A DNA stretch of 64,000 bases. It comes from Kitasatospora sp. NA04385. Its GTDB lineage: Bacteria > Actinomycetota > Actinomycetes > Streptomycetales > Streptomycetaceae. The stretch is taken from the NCBI RefSeq assembly GCF_013364235.1, contig NZ_CP054919.1:5178267-5242266 (forward strand), written 5' to 3'. The notes under the pieces were generated by a model, which was not told the DNA's origin, ran no database searches, and saw only the letters and a list, made by a program, of their open reading frames with translations. Below, piece by piece: positions 40,605-49,165 of this stretch. How positions within the stretch are numbered: position 1 is the stretch's first letter; every line of letters begins with the position of its first letter. Both the position numbers and the translations under genes were made by a program.

Positions 40605-43289
40605 GTGAAGGCAATCCGCAGGTTCACCGTCCGCACCGTCCTGCCCGAACAGCTGCAGCCACTGCACGAGCTCGCGCTGAACCTCCGCTGGTCCTGGCAC
40701 CCCGAGACGAGGGAGCTGCTGCGCTCCGTCGACCCGGAGGTCTGGGCCGCCGTCGGAGAGGACCCGGTCCGACTGCTCGGCGAGGTCCCCGCGACCAGAC
40801 TCGCCGCGCTCGCCGGCGACCGGCGCTTCCTGCGCCGCCTCGGCGACCTGTCCGACGAACTGCGCGACTACCTCACCGGCCCGCGCTGGTACCAGGGCGC
40901 GAGCGACCCCGCCGAGCCCGACGGCGCCCTGCCCGCGGCCATCGCCTACTTCTCCCCCGAGTACGGCATCGCCGCCGCCCTCCCGCAGTACTCCGGCGGG
41001 CTCGGCATCCTGGCCGGCGACCACCTCAAGGCCGCCTCCGACCTCGGTGTCCCGATCATCGGCGTCGGCCTGTTCTACCGGCACGGCTACTTCCGGCAGT
41101 CCCTCGACCGGGACGGCTGGCAGCAGGAGCGCTACCCCCTGCTCGACCCCGACGCGCTCGCCGTCACCCTGCTCCGCGAGGAGGACGGCACCCCCTGCCG
41201 GATCGACCTCGCCCTCCCCGGCGGCCGCACCCTGGCCGCCCAGGTCTGGCGCGCCCAGGTCGGCCGCGTCCCGCTGCTGCTGCTCGACTCCGACGTCGAG
41301 GCCAATAGCCCCGCCGAACGCGACGTCACCGACCGGCTCTACGGCGGCGGCAGCGAGCACCGGCTGCTGCAGGAAATACTGCTGGGCATCGGCGGCGTCC
41401 GCGCCGTCCGCACCTACTGCCGGCTCACCGCCCACCCCGAGCCCGAGGTCTTCCACACCAACGAGGGCCACGCCGGCTTCCTCGGCCTGGAGCGGATCGG
41501 CGAACTCACCACCGCCCACCCCGGACTCGGCTTCGCCGACGCGCTGGAGGCCGTCCGGGCCGGCACCGTGTTCACCACCCACACGCCCGTTCCGGCCGGA
41601 ATCGACCGCTTCGACCGCGAGCTGGTCGCCCGGCACTTCGGCGGCGACGCGGCGCTGCCCGGCGTCCCCGTCGACCAGGTGCTCGCGCTCGGCGCGGAGA
41701 GCTGGAGCGGCGGCGACCCCAAGCTGTTCAACATGGCCGCCATGGGCCTGCGCCTCGCCCAGCGCGCCAACGGCGTCTCCACCCTGCACGGCGCCGTCAG
41801 CCGGGAGATGTTCCGCGGCCTGTGGCCCGGGTTCGACGCGCCCGAAGTCCCGATCACCTCGATCACCAACGGCGTGCACGCCCCCACCTGGATCGACCCG
41901 GCCGTCGTCCGGCTCGGCGCCACCGAGATCGGCCAGGAGCGCGCCGAGGCCGCGATGGCCGTGGGCACCGCCGGCCAGTGGACCGGCCTGGAGCGGATCG
42001 GCAACGCCGAGGTCTGGGAGCTGCGCCGCACGCTGCGCGCCCAGCTGGTCGACGAGGCCCGCGGCCGGCTGCGCGCCTCCTGGCGCCAACGCGGCGCCGG
42101 GCAGGCCGAGTTGGGCTGGACGGACAGCGTCCTCGACCCGGACGTGCTGACCATCGGCTTCGCCCGCCGCGTCCCCTCGTACAAGCGCCTCACCCTGATG
42201 CTGCGCGACCCGGCCCGGCTGCGGGCGCTGCTGCTCGACCCCGAGCGGCCGGTGCAGATCGTCATCGCCGGCAAGGCGCACCCCGCGGACGACGGCGGCA
42301 AGCGGCTGATCCAGCAGCTGGTCGCGTTCGCCGACGACCCCGCGGTGCGGCACCGGATCGTCTTCCTGCCGGACTACGACATGGCGATGGCCAAGACGCT
42401 GTACCCCGGCTGCGACGTCTGGCTGAACAACCCGCTGCGCCCGCTGGAGGCCTGCGGCACCTCCGGGATGAAGGCCGCGCTGAACGGCTGCCTCAACCTG
42501 TCCATCCTCGACGGGTGGTGGGACGAGTGGTACGACGGCCAGAACGGCTGGGCCATCCCCACCGCCGACGGCGGCACCGGGGAGGGCGTGGTCGACCCGG
42601 AGAGCAAGGAGGCCGAGCGGCGCGACGACATCGAGGCCGCCGCGCTCTACGACCTGATCGAGCACCAGGTCGCCGCCCGGTTCTACGACCGGGGCGCGGA
42701 CGGCCTCCCGCACCGGTGGATCTCCATGGTCCGGCACACCCTGGTCACGCTCGGCCCGAAGGTGCTGGCCGGCCGGATGGTCCGCGAGTACGTCGAGCGG
42801 CTGTACGCCCCGGCGGCCGCGGCCAAGCGGCGGCTGGAGGGCGCGGCGGGCGACTACGCCGCGGCGAAGGAGCTGGCGGGCTGGAAGGCCGGCGTCCGGG
42901 AGGCGTGGCCCGCGGTGCGGGTCGAGCACGTCGAGGCGGACGGGGCGGGCGAGGCCCAGGAGCTGGGGGCGACGCTCGCCCTGCGGGTCCAGGTCAACCT
43001 GGGGCGGCTGCGGCCCGAGGACGTCGAGGTGCAGGTGGTCTCCGGGCGGGTCGACGAGAGCGACCGGATCTCCGAGGCGACCACGCTCGCGCTCAAGCCC
43101 GCGGGCGGCGGCACCGACCTCGACGGGCGGATCCGCTACGAGGGCCACCTCGAACTCTCCCGCACCGGCCCGTTCGGGTACACCGTCCGCGTCCTGCCCA
43201 CGCACCCGAGGCTGGCCTCGGTCGCCGAGCTGGGGCTGCTGGCGGCGCCGGCCGAGACCGGCGGGATGGACGCGGGCGTGCTCAGGTAG
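40605..43289 (+). CDS. glgP: Alpha-glucan (glycogen/maltodextrin) phosphorylase
   Basis: Releases glucose-1-phosphate from alpha-1,4-glucans with PLP. The 894-residue product belongs to the DUF3417-containing branch: an N-terminal domain (PLHELALNLRWSWHPETREL), then the GT35 core with AYFSPEYGIAAALPQYSGGLGILAGD, TNEGHAGFLGLERIG and the PLP-lysine motif EACGTSGMKAALNGCLNLSILDGWWDE. GTG start without Shine-Dalgarno; a TACGCT box 7 bases upstream suggests a leaderless message. Divergent from glgE, so synthesis and breakdown of the same polymer are adjacent. Confidence 0.95.
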   Translation: MKAIRRFTVRTVLPEQLQPLHELALNLRWSWHPETRELLRSVDPEVWAAVGEDPVRLLGEVPATRLAALAGDRRFLRRLGDLSDELRDYLTGPRWYQGASDPAEPDGALPAAIAYFSPEYGIAAALPQYSGGLGILAGDHLKAASDLGVPIIGVGLFYRHGYFRQSLDRDGWQQERYPLLDPDALAVTLLREEDGTPCRIDLALPGGRTLAAQVWRAQVGRVPLLLLDSDVEANSPAERDVTDRLYGGGSEHRLLQEILLGIGGVRAVRTYCRLTAHPEPEVFHTNEGHAGFLGLERIGELTTAHPGLGFADALEAVRAGTVFTTHTPVPAGIDRFDRELVARHFGGDAALPGVPVDQVLALGAESWSGGDPKLFNMAAMGLRLAQRANGVSTLHGAVSREMFRGLWPGFDAPEVPITSITNGVHAPTWIDPAVVRLGATEIGQERAEAAMAVGTAGQWTGLERIGNAEVWELRRTLRAQLVDEARGRLRASWRQRGAGQAELGWTDSVLDPDVLTIGFARRVPSYKRLTLMLRDPARLRALLLDPERPVQIVIAGKAHPADDGGKRLIQQLVAFADDPAVRHRIVFLPDYDMAMAKTLYPGCDVWLNNPLRPLEACGTSGMKAALNGCLNLSILDGWWDEWYDGQNGWAIPTADGGTGEGVVDPESKEAERRDDIEAAALYDLIEHQVAARFYDRGADGLPHRWISMVRHTLVTLGPKVLAGRMVREYVERLYAPAAAAKRRLEGAAGDYAAAKELAGWKAGVREAWPAVRVEHVEADGAGEAQELGATLALRVQVNLGRLRPEDVEVQVVSGRVDESDRISEATTLALKPAGGGTDLDGRIRYEGHLELSRTGPFGYTVRVLPTHPRLASVAELGLLAAPAETGGMDAGVLR

Positions 43290-43295
43290 CCGGTC

Positions 43296-43344
43296 GGCGG
43301 GAGGCGTCGGGGGCCCGGAGCGAGGGGCCCCGCCGCCTCCCGCC
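43296..43344. terminator. Bidirectional hairpin between glgP and the ABC exporter
   Basis: GGCGGGAGGCG at 43296-43306 pairs with CGCCTCCCGCC at 43334-43344, with an inner GGGGGCCC/GGGGCCCC stem. It fills the 56-base gap between the convergent stops. Confidence 0.7.
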
Positions 43345-43345
43345 G

Positions 43346-45109
43346 TCAGGTCGTGCGCCAGGTGTGCCAGAGGTCGGCGTACGGGCCCCGGGCGGCCAGC
43401 AGCTCTTCGTGGGAGCCCAGGGCGGTCAGCCGGCCCCGGTCGAGCACGGCCACCCGGTCGGCGTCGTGGGCGGTGTGCAGCCGGTGCGCGATGGCGATGA
43501 CGGTGCGGCCGGTGAGCGCGGCGGCCAGCGCGCGTTCGGTGTGGCGAGCGGTCGCCGGGTCGAGCAGGGCGGTGGCCTCGTCGAGCACCAGGGTGTGCGG
43601 GTCGGCCAGGATGACCCGGGCGAGGGCCAGCTGCTGGGCCCGGGCGCCGTCCAGCCGGGTCGCGGTGGGGCCGAGCTCGGTGTCCAGGCCCGCGGGCAGG
43701 TCGTGCTGCCAGCCGACCGCGTCCAGCGCGGCGGTGAGCGCCGCGTCGTCGGCCCCGGGGGCGGCGATCAGCAGGTTGTCGCGGAGGGTGCCGAGGAAGA
43801 CGTGGTGCTCCTGGGTGACCAGGACGACCTGGCGGCGCAGCCGCTCCGGGGCGAGGTCGGCGAGCGGGACGCCGCCGACGGTGACGCTGCCGGTCCGCGG
43901 GCGGTCGACGCCGGCCAGCAGGCGGCCCAGGGTGGTCTTGCCGGAGCCGGAGGGGCCGACCACGGCCAGCCGCTCGCCCGGCGTCAGGTCGAGGTCGAGG
44001 CCGTGCAGGACGTCCGGCCCCTCCGGGTAGGCGTAGCGGACGCCGCTGACCCGGATCCGGTCGTCGGCGGGGCCGTCCTCCCCGGTGCGGGCCTGGGCGG
44101 GGACGGAGGCCCGGACGGGGGCGGAGGCCGGGGCGGGGGCCGGGGCCAGGCCCTCGACGCGGGCGTACGCGGCGGTGCTGCTCTGCAGGCCCTCCAGCAG
44201 GATGACGATGGTGTCGAGCGGGTCGATGACGCGCTGCAGGTACAGCGCGGTGGCGACGGCCGTGCCCGCGGTCACCGTGCCGTGGGCGACCAGGACGGCG
44301 CCGAGCGGGAGGACCAGCACGGCCGGCAGGGTGTACGAGAGGTTGATCGCGGCGAAGTAGCGCAGCCGCAGGTCCAGGGTGCGCATCCGGGCCCGGTGCG
44401 CGGTGGCGACGGCCTCGCGGCCGGCGGCGAGGCGCAGGCCGCCCAGGCCGAGGGCGTCGACCGTGCGGGCGCCGTTCGCGGTGGCGGAGAGCGTCTCGGC
44501 GAGCCCCGCGGTGGCGGCGCGGTCGGCGAGGTACGCGGGGCGGGAGCGGCGCAGGTACCAGCGCGAGCCGAGGGCGATGCCGAGGACCGTGAGCAGCCCG
44601 CAACTGCCCAGCAGCGGGCTGACGGTGAGGATCGCGCCGAGGATGAACACGACCTGCGCGCCGGCCACCAGCAGCTCCGGGGCGGCGTCCCGGAGCGTCT
44701 CGCCGACGGCGGTGGCGTCGGCGGTGCCGCGCGCGGTGAGGTCGCCGGTGCCCGCGCGTTCGGCGGTGGCGGCGGGCAGGGCGAGCACCCGGTCGAGCAG
44801 CTGCTCGCGGACCTTGGCGGCGGAGCGCTCGCCGAACCGGTGCGCCAGGTAGCGGGCCTGCCGGCCGAGCAGGATCTGCACGACGGCGCAGCAGAGCAGC
44901 AGCAGGCCGAGCCGGTCGACGTCGGAGGTGGTGGCCCCGTGGGCGACCCGGTCGATGATCCGGCCGAGCAGCCAGGGCCCGGCCAGACCGAGCAGGGCGG
45001 CCGCGGCGTTGAGCCCCAGCACGGCGGCGAAGGCCCGCCCGTCGGCCCGGACCAGCGCGACGGCGGCCCGCCGGACCTGGCGGGCGTCGGCGATCGGAAG
45101 GATGCTCAA
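43346..45109 (-). CDS. ABC exporter half-transporter with intact ATP site but degenerate signature
   Basis: A 587-residue fusion of a six-helix type IV exporter domain (residues 1-320) and an ATPase domain. Walker A is GPSGSGKTT, Walker B HTLVLDEAT, and the switch is IAIAHRLH. The signature is LDGARAQQ in place of LSGGQRQR. Its partner upstream has the reverse pattern, so they form a heterodimer with a single working site. TTG start with GAGGAG upstream, overlapping a short preceding frame. A Pro/Ala linker separates the two domains. Substrate unknown. Confidence 0.87.
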   Translation of the reverse strand: MSILPIADARQVRRAAVALVRADGRAFAAVLGLNAAAALLGLAGPWLLGRIIDRVAHGATTSDVDRLGLLLLCCAVVQILLGRQARYLAHRFGERSAAKVREQLLDRVLALPAATAERAGTGDLTARGTADATAVGETLRDAAPELLVAGAQVVFILGAILTVSPLLGSCGLLTVLGIALGSRWYLRRSRPAYLADRAATAGLAETLSATANGARTVDALGLGGLRLAAGREAVATAHRARMRTLDLRLRYFAAINLSYTLPAVLVLPLGAVLVAHGTVTAGTAVATALYLQRVIDPLDTIVILLEGLQSSTAAYARVEGLAPAPAPASAPVRASVPAQARTGEDGPADDRIRVSGVRYAYPEGPDVLHGLDLDLTPGERLAVVGPSGSGKTTLGRLLAGVDRPRTGSVTVGGVPLADLAPERLRRQVVLVTQEHHVFLGTLRDNLLIAAPGADDAALTAALDAVGWQHDLPAGLDTELGPTATRLDGARAQQLALARVILADPHTLVLDEATALLDPATARHTERALAAALTGRTVIAIAHRLHTAHDADRVAVLDRGRLTALGSHEELLAARGPYADLWHTWRTT

Positions 45110-45246
45110 CTGGGCTCCTCGGCGGGGGAGTCGGTGGGGGAGTCGGTGGGCGTTCGGGCTGCCGAGTGCGGTGCGGCGGTGGCGGGTCGGGGGTGGGGGT
45201 GTGCGAGCGGCCTGCCGGGGGCGGTGGTCGGCGTGGTGGTGCTCAA
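45106..45246 (-). other. 46-codon frame and near-identical 31-bp direct repeat between the paired ABC genes
   Basis: A near-identical 31-base segment (one mismatch) ends at about 45137 and again at about 45271, 134 bases apart. Each copy encodes a DSPAEEP-type tail, the stop and an overlapping TTG start. Between them runs an open frame of 46 codons (LSTTTPTTAPGRPLAHPH...) that starts on the first TTGA and ends on the second. It may be a duplicated stop/start junction without a function; I do not claim a protein. Confidence 0.35.
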
Positions 45247-46964
45247 CCGGGCTCCTCGGCGGGGGAGTCGGCGTCGCGGGCGACCAGGGTGCGGTAGTCG
45301 GGGTGGGTGCGGAGCAGCTCGCGGTGGGTGCCGGTGGCGGCGACCTTGCCGTCGACCAGGTAGTGGACGGTGTCGGCGCGGTCGAGGAGGAGGGGGGAGG
45401 TGCTGGTGAGCAGGGTGGTGCGGCCGGCGCGGGCGGTGCGCAGGCCGGCGGCCATCGCGGCCTCGGTGTGGGCGTCGACCGCGGAGGTGGGTTCGACGGC
45501 GAGCAGGAACTCCGGGTCGGCGGTCAACGCGCGGGCCAGCCGCAGGCGTTGGCGCTGGCCGCCGGAGAGGTTGCGGCCGCCGGCGGCGATCGGGGCGTCC
45601 AGGCCGCCGGGGAGGGCGTCGTGGACGTCCTGCGCGGCGGCGGCCCCGATCGCGGCCAGCAGGGCGGCGTCGTCGGCGCCGGTGCGGCCGCGGACGGTCT
45701 CGCGCAGGGTGCCGGCGAACAGGGCGGCCTCGTTCTCGGCCAGGGCGATCCGGTCGCGGACGGCGGCCGTCGGCAGGTCGGCGAGCGGGGTGCCGCCCCA
45801 CTCGGCGGTGGTGCCGGGGGCGAGCCGGGCGAGCCGTTCGGCGACGGCGGCGCTGTCGGCGGGGCGGGCCCCGGCGAGCACGTTCAGGGTGCCGGGGGTC
45901 AGCCGGACGCCGGACTCGGGGTCGGTCAACTCGGCTTCCGCGACGGGTGGTTGCGCGGTGCCGCGGTCGGGTTCGGGGGCGAGCGTGAGGAAGTCCACCA
46001 CCCGGCGGGCGCAGACCAGGCCGCGGGCGATGTCCTGGCCGCTCTCCAGCAGGAAGTAGACCGGGGCGACCAGCACCGCGGTGTACCCGAAGGCCGCGGC
46101 CAGCCGGCCGGGGGTCAGCTGGCCGGCGACGGCGAGGCGGGCGCCGAGCCAGGTGACGGCGGCCAGCAGCAGGACGGGCAGGCCGGTGCCGAGCGCCTGG
46201 ATCCAGCTGGTGACGGCGCCGACCCGGTAGCCCTCGGCGCGCAGCAGCCGGGAGTCGTCCCGGTAGCGGGCGGCGTACACGTCCTTGCCGCCGAGGCCGT
46301 TCAGCACCCGCAGCCCGCCGGCCAGGTCCTCGAAGCGGGCGGTCAGCCGGGACTGGCGGTCGCGGTAGCGGTTCTCGGCGCCGCGCTGGCGGGCGAACAG
46401 CGGCCGCACCGCCAGGCCGAGCAGCGGCATGCCGAGCAGGACGACCAGGGCCAGCAGCGGGGAGAGGCCGAACAGCAGCGCGGCGATCGTCAGGTAGCAG
46501 ACCACCGCGCCGACGCCCGGGCCGACGAAGGTCAGCGCCAGGGACATCCGGACCACGTCGGAGATGCCGATGGTGACCACCTCGCCCGCGGTCACCTGCC
46601 GGGGCAGCGCCGCGCCCAGGCGGGTGCTGTGCCGCAGCACCACGGCGACGGTGCGGAAGGTGGCGTCGTTGCGGACCAGCGTCATGGTGCGGTGCCGGTA
46701 CCAGGCGAGCACCAGGGTGAGCAGGCCGAAGCCGAGCATCGCGGCGGCCCAGCCCAGCACCGGGGCGCTCCGGCCGGCCCGCAGCCCGTCGTCCACGGCG
46801 CGGGAGAGCAGGTAGGGCTGGACGGTCAGCCCGAGCATCCAGGCGGTGCCGAAGAAGGTGCCGGCCAGCGAGCGGCGGAGCTGGCTGGTGGCCAGCCAGC
46901 ACAGGAAGCGAAAAGGGCTGCGGACGTCTGGTTCGCCGGGGTCGCCGGCCGTCGGACCGTTCAC
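45243..46964 (-). CDS. ABC exporter half-transporter with lost ATP-binding site
   Basis: A 573-residue exporter subunit. The membrane domain is intact (SLAGTFFGTAWMLGLTVQPYLLSRAVDDG). In the ATPase domain the signature LSGGQRQRLRLARAL is perfect, but there is no Walker A (NVLAGARPADSAAVAERL), Walker B reads FLLAVEPTSAVD and the switch His is Ser (LLTSTSPLL). This is an extreme degenerate partner for the gene 134 bases downstream. GTG start with TAGCCT 6 bases upstream, possibly leaderless. The GH99-like gene is next on the same strand. Substrate unknown. Confidence 0.87.
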   Translation of the reverse strand: MNGPTAGDPGEPDVRSPFRFLCWLATSQLRRSLAGTFFGTAWMLGLTVQPYLLSRAVDDGLRAGRSAPVLGWAAAMLGFGLLTLVLAWYRHRTMTLVRNDATFRTVAVVLRHSTRLGAALPRQVTAGEVVTIGISDVVRMSLALTFVGPGVGAVVCYLTIAALLFGLSPLLALVVLLGMPLLGLAVRPLFARQRGAENRYRDRQSRLTARFEDLAGGLRVLNGLGGKDVYAARYRDDSRLLRAEGYRVGAVTSWIQALGTGLPVLLLAAVTWLGARLAVAGQLTPGRLAAAFGYTAVLVAPVYFLLESGQDIARGLVCARRVVDFLTLAPEPDRGTAQPPVAEAELTDPESGVRLTPGTLNVLAGARPADSAAVAERLARLAPGTTAEWGGTPLADLPTAAVRDRIALAENEAALFAGTLRETVRGRTGADDAALLAAIGAAAAQDVHDALPGGLDAPIAAGGRNLSGGQRQRLRLARALTADPEFLLAVEPTSAVDAHTEAAMAAGLRTARAGRTTLLTSTSPLLLDRADTVHYLVDGKVAATGTHRELLRTHPDYRTLVARDADSPAEEPG

Positions 46965-47046
46965 GCAGCGAGGCTAGTGGCCGGGCCGGGGGCGCGGCGA
47001 CGGGGTTTCCCGCCGTCGCGCCCCCGGCCCGGGCGGGCTGCGCGGA

Positions 47047-48999
47047 CTACGAGGCGTAGACCTGGAGTTCGGCGACCTGGCCGGCCGGCCAGCCGGTGTT
47101 GGCGGTGAAGACCAGGCGGACGTACCGGGTGCTGCTGCCGGCCGGGAGGGCGAGGGTGGCGGTGTTGCCGGTGGCCGGGTCGAAGACGCGGCCGGCGGGG
47201 GCCAGCAGGCGGGTGAAGGTGGTTCCGTCGGTGCTGCCCTGGACCTCGACGGTCTGGGTGCGGGTGGCCCAGGCGGCGGCCGGGGGGACGGAGAGGACGA
47301 TCCGGCGCACCGGGAGGGCGGCGCCGAGGTCGGTCTGGAGCCACTGCGGGAAGGCGTTGTTCGGGCTCTCCCAGTAGCTGTTCGGGTCGCCGTCCACCGC
47401 GTTGCCGGAGCCGTAGTTCTGGGTGTGGCCGCTCTCCGCGGTCGGCCGGCGCAGCGCCAGGTTGCCGGTGGGGACGGTGGCGGCGGAGGTGGTCGCGGTG
47501 ACCTGGCCGGAGGCGGGGGAGAGGTTGCCCGCCGCGTCCAGGGCCCGGACGGTGAAGGCGTACGCGGTGGAGGGGGACAGGCCGGTGACGGTGAGCGAGG
47601 TGGCGGCGGTGGCGGCCGCGACCGCGTCGCCGAGCAGGACCCGGTAGCCGGTGACGCCCACGTCGTCGACCGAGGCGTTCCAGGCCAGCGAGACCGTGGT
47701 GTCGTTCTGCCCGGTCACCCGCAGGCCGGTCGGCGCGCTCGGGGCGGTGGTGTCCGGCGGCGCGGTCGGGAACGGCCGGGTCGGGCGGGCCGCGGTCACG
47801 GGCAGCTGCCCCTTGAGCATCCGGCCGCCGTCGCCGGTCAGCCGCAGGTAGTAGTCCGAGGAGCAGGCCGTGCCGTCCTCGTCCAGCGCCAGGAACCCGG
47901 ACCCGGCGGGCACCCAGGCCTGGGACTCGGCGGTCTTGGCGATCTGGTTGCCCTCGTTGTACTCGTCGAACATCGAGATGTACGCGGAGGCCACCCCGGC
48001 CCGGGCCATGTTGTAGAACTGCCGCCACATGAAGTCGCCGTGCGCCCGCTGCCGGTCGCCGACCCCGCCGGGCAGCACGCACGGCTGGTAGTCGATGCCG
48101 TGCGCGGTGCACTCCGCCAGGTCCGGGACGGTCGCCACGTTGTAGAAGTTGTCGGCGTCCGCCGCGCTGCCGATCCGGCCGACCAGCCAGGGCGAGAGCA
48201 TGTCGAAGGCGTGGTAGACGTCCGAGAAGCCGGGCCGGGAGTCCCGGTCGCCGGTGCGCCACCAGGTCGGCACCCCGCCGATCACGTAACAGCCCTGCGC
48301 CTTGAACCAGTTGACCACGTCCAGGCACTGCGCGGGGGTGAACGGGCGCTGGTTGTCGTTGAACCCGAAGCCCCAGACGCACACCACCGGCTTCCCGTTC
48401 TGCCGGGCGTACGCGGGCGAGGCGGTGTGGGCGCGCATCTTGCCCGTCCAGTCGGCCTTGATCTCCGACTGCATGCCCGTCCAGTCCGAGACGTCGTACA
48501 TGACGTAGAACTTGACGCCCTGGGACTCCGCCGCGCTGCGCACCCGGCCCGCCATCGCGTCCCGGGTCGGGCCCTCGCCGCCGGTCGGGTTGAAGCGCTG
48601 CAGGGCGGCGGTGTCGATGCCGTACTGCTTCATCCAGCGGAAGTGCACGTCGACCGTGGACTGGTCGTAGGAGGAGAACAGGGCGGCCTGCTGACCGTTG
48701 TTCAGGTTGGCGAAGGCCGTGGCGTACGTCTTCGGGTAGTCGCGGACGTCCGGCCAGGCGACGATCGACCTGTTGGTGTTCGAGGGCGTCTGGCCCCAGT
48801 TCTGCGCCCAGTGCCACCAGCCGTTGATCGGGGCGCCGTCGCCCTGGCAGGCGAACCAGCCCTGGTAGCCGACCGTCACCTTGCCGACCACGTCGCCCGC
48901 CGGGCTCGCGGCGTGCGCCGCGCCCTCGCCCAGACCCACCGCTCCGACCACGCCCGCCGCTGCCGCCGCCTGCAGGAAAACGCGCCGCGATACCACCAT
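47047..48999 (-). CDS. Tat-exported GH99-like glycoside hydrolase with FN3 and F5/8 type C domains
   Basis: A 650-residue secreted enzyme. The N-terminus has the twin-arginine signal SRRVFLQAAAAAGVVGAVG. The catalytic domain, about residues 35-395, resembles the GH71/GH99-like 'xylosidase' group (GYQGWFACQGDGAPINGWWHW, YVMYDVSDW, MFDEYNEGNQIAK, the latter with likely acidic residues). An FN3 domain (about 410-500) and an F5/8 type C/CBM32-like domain (about 505-650, ending RYVRLVFTANTG...VAELQVYAS) follow. The ATG has GGAGG 7 bases upstream. Probable mannan or related glycan degradation, inferred from family. Confidence 0.85.
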   Translation of the reverse strand: MVVSRRVFLQAAAAAGVVGAVGLGEGAAHAASPAGDVVGKVTVGYQGWFACQGDGAPINGWWHWAQNWGQTPSNTNRSIVAWPDVRDYPKTYATAFANLNNGQQAALFSSYDQSTVDVHFRWMKQYGIDTAALQRFNPTGGEGPTRDAMAGRVRSAAESQGVKFYVMYDVSDWTGMQSEIKADWTGKMRAHTASPAYARQNGKPVVCVWGFGFNDNQRPFTPAQCLDVVNWFKAQGCYVIGGVPTWWRTGDRDSRPGFSDVYHAFDMLSPWLVGRIGSAADADNFYNVATVPDLAECTAHGIDYQPCVLPGGVGDRQRAHGDFMWRQFYNMARAGVASAYISMFDEYNEGNQIAKTAESQAWVPAGSGFLALDEDGTACSSDYYLRLTGDGGRMLKGQLPVTAARPTRPFPTAPPDTTAPSAPTGLRVTGQNDTTVSLAWNASVDDVGVTGYRVLLGDAVAAATAATSLTVTGLSPSTAYAFTVRALDAAGNLSPASGQVTATTSAATVPTGNLALRRPTAESGHTQNYGSGNAVDGDPNSYWESPNNAFPQWLQTDLGAALPVRRIVLSVPPAAAWATRTQTVEVQGSTDGTTFTRLLAPAGRVFDPATGNTATLALPAGSSTRYVRLVFTANTGWPAGQVAELQVYAS

Positions 49000-49165
49000 G
49001 CCGTTGCCTCCGCCCGGTTGACCGACACCTTGTCAGGTCCTCGACCTGCCGTCGGGATGGTAGTGAGGTGGACATGCGGCAGCAATACTTGTGACAAACA
49101 GCGCAAGAAACTGGCAGGGTTCGTGCAAGTCTCGAATGCAGGCAAGCGGGTGGGGGTGCGGGGCC

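Noticed and set aside
43346..46964. The lost motifs as further sequence errors
   Set aside because: Both genes are open end to end, and the changes are substitutions at several sites that complement each other in the two subunits, unlike the single-base indels elsewhere.
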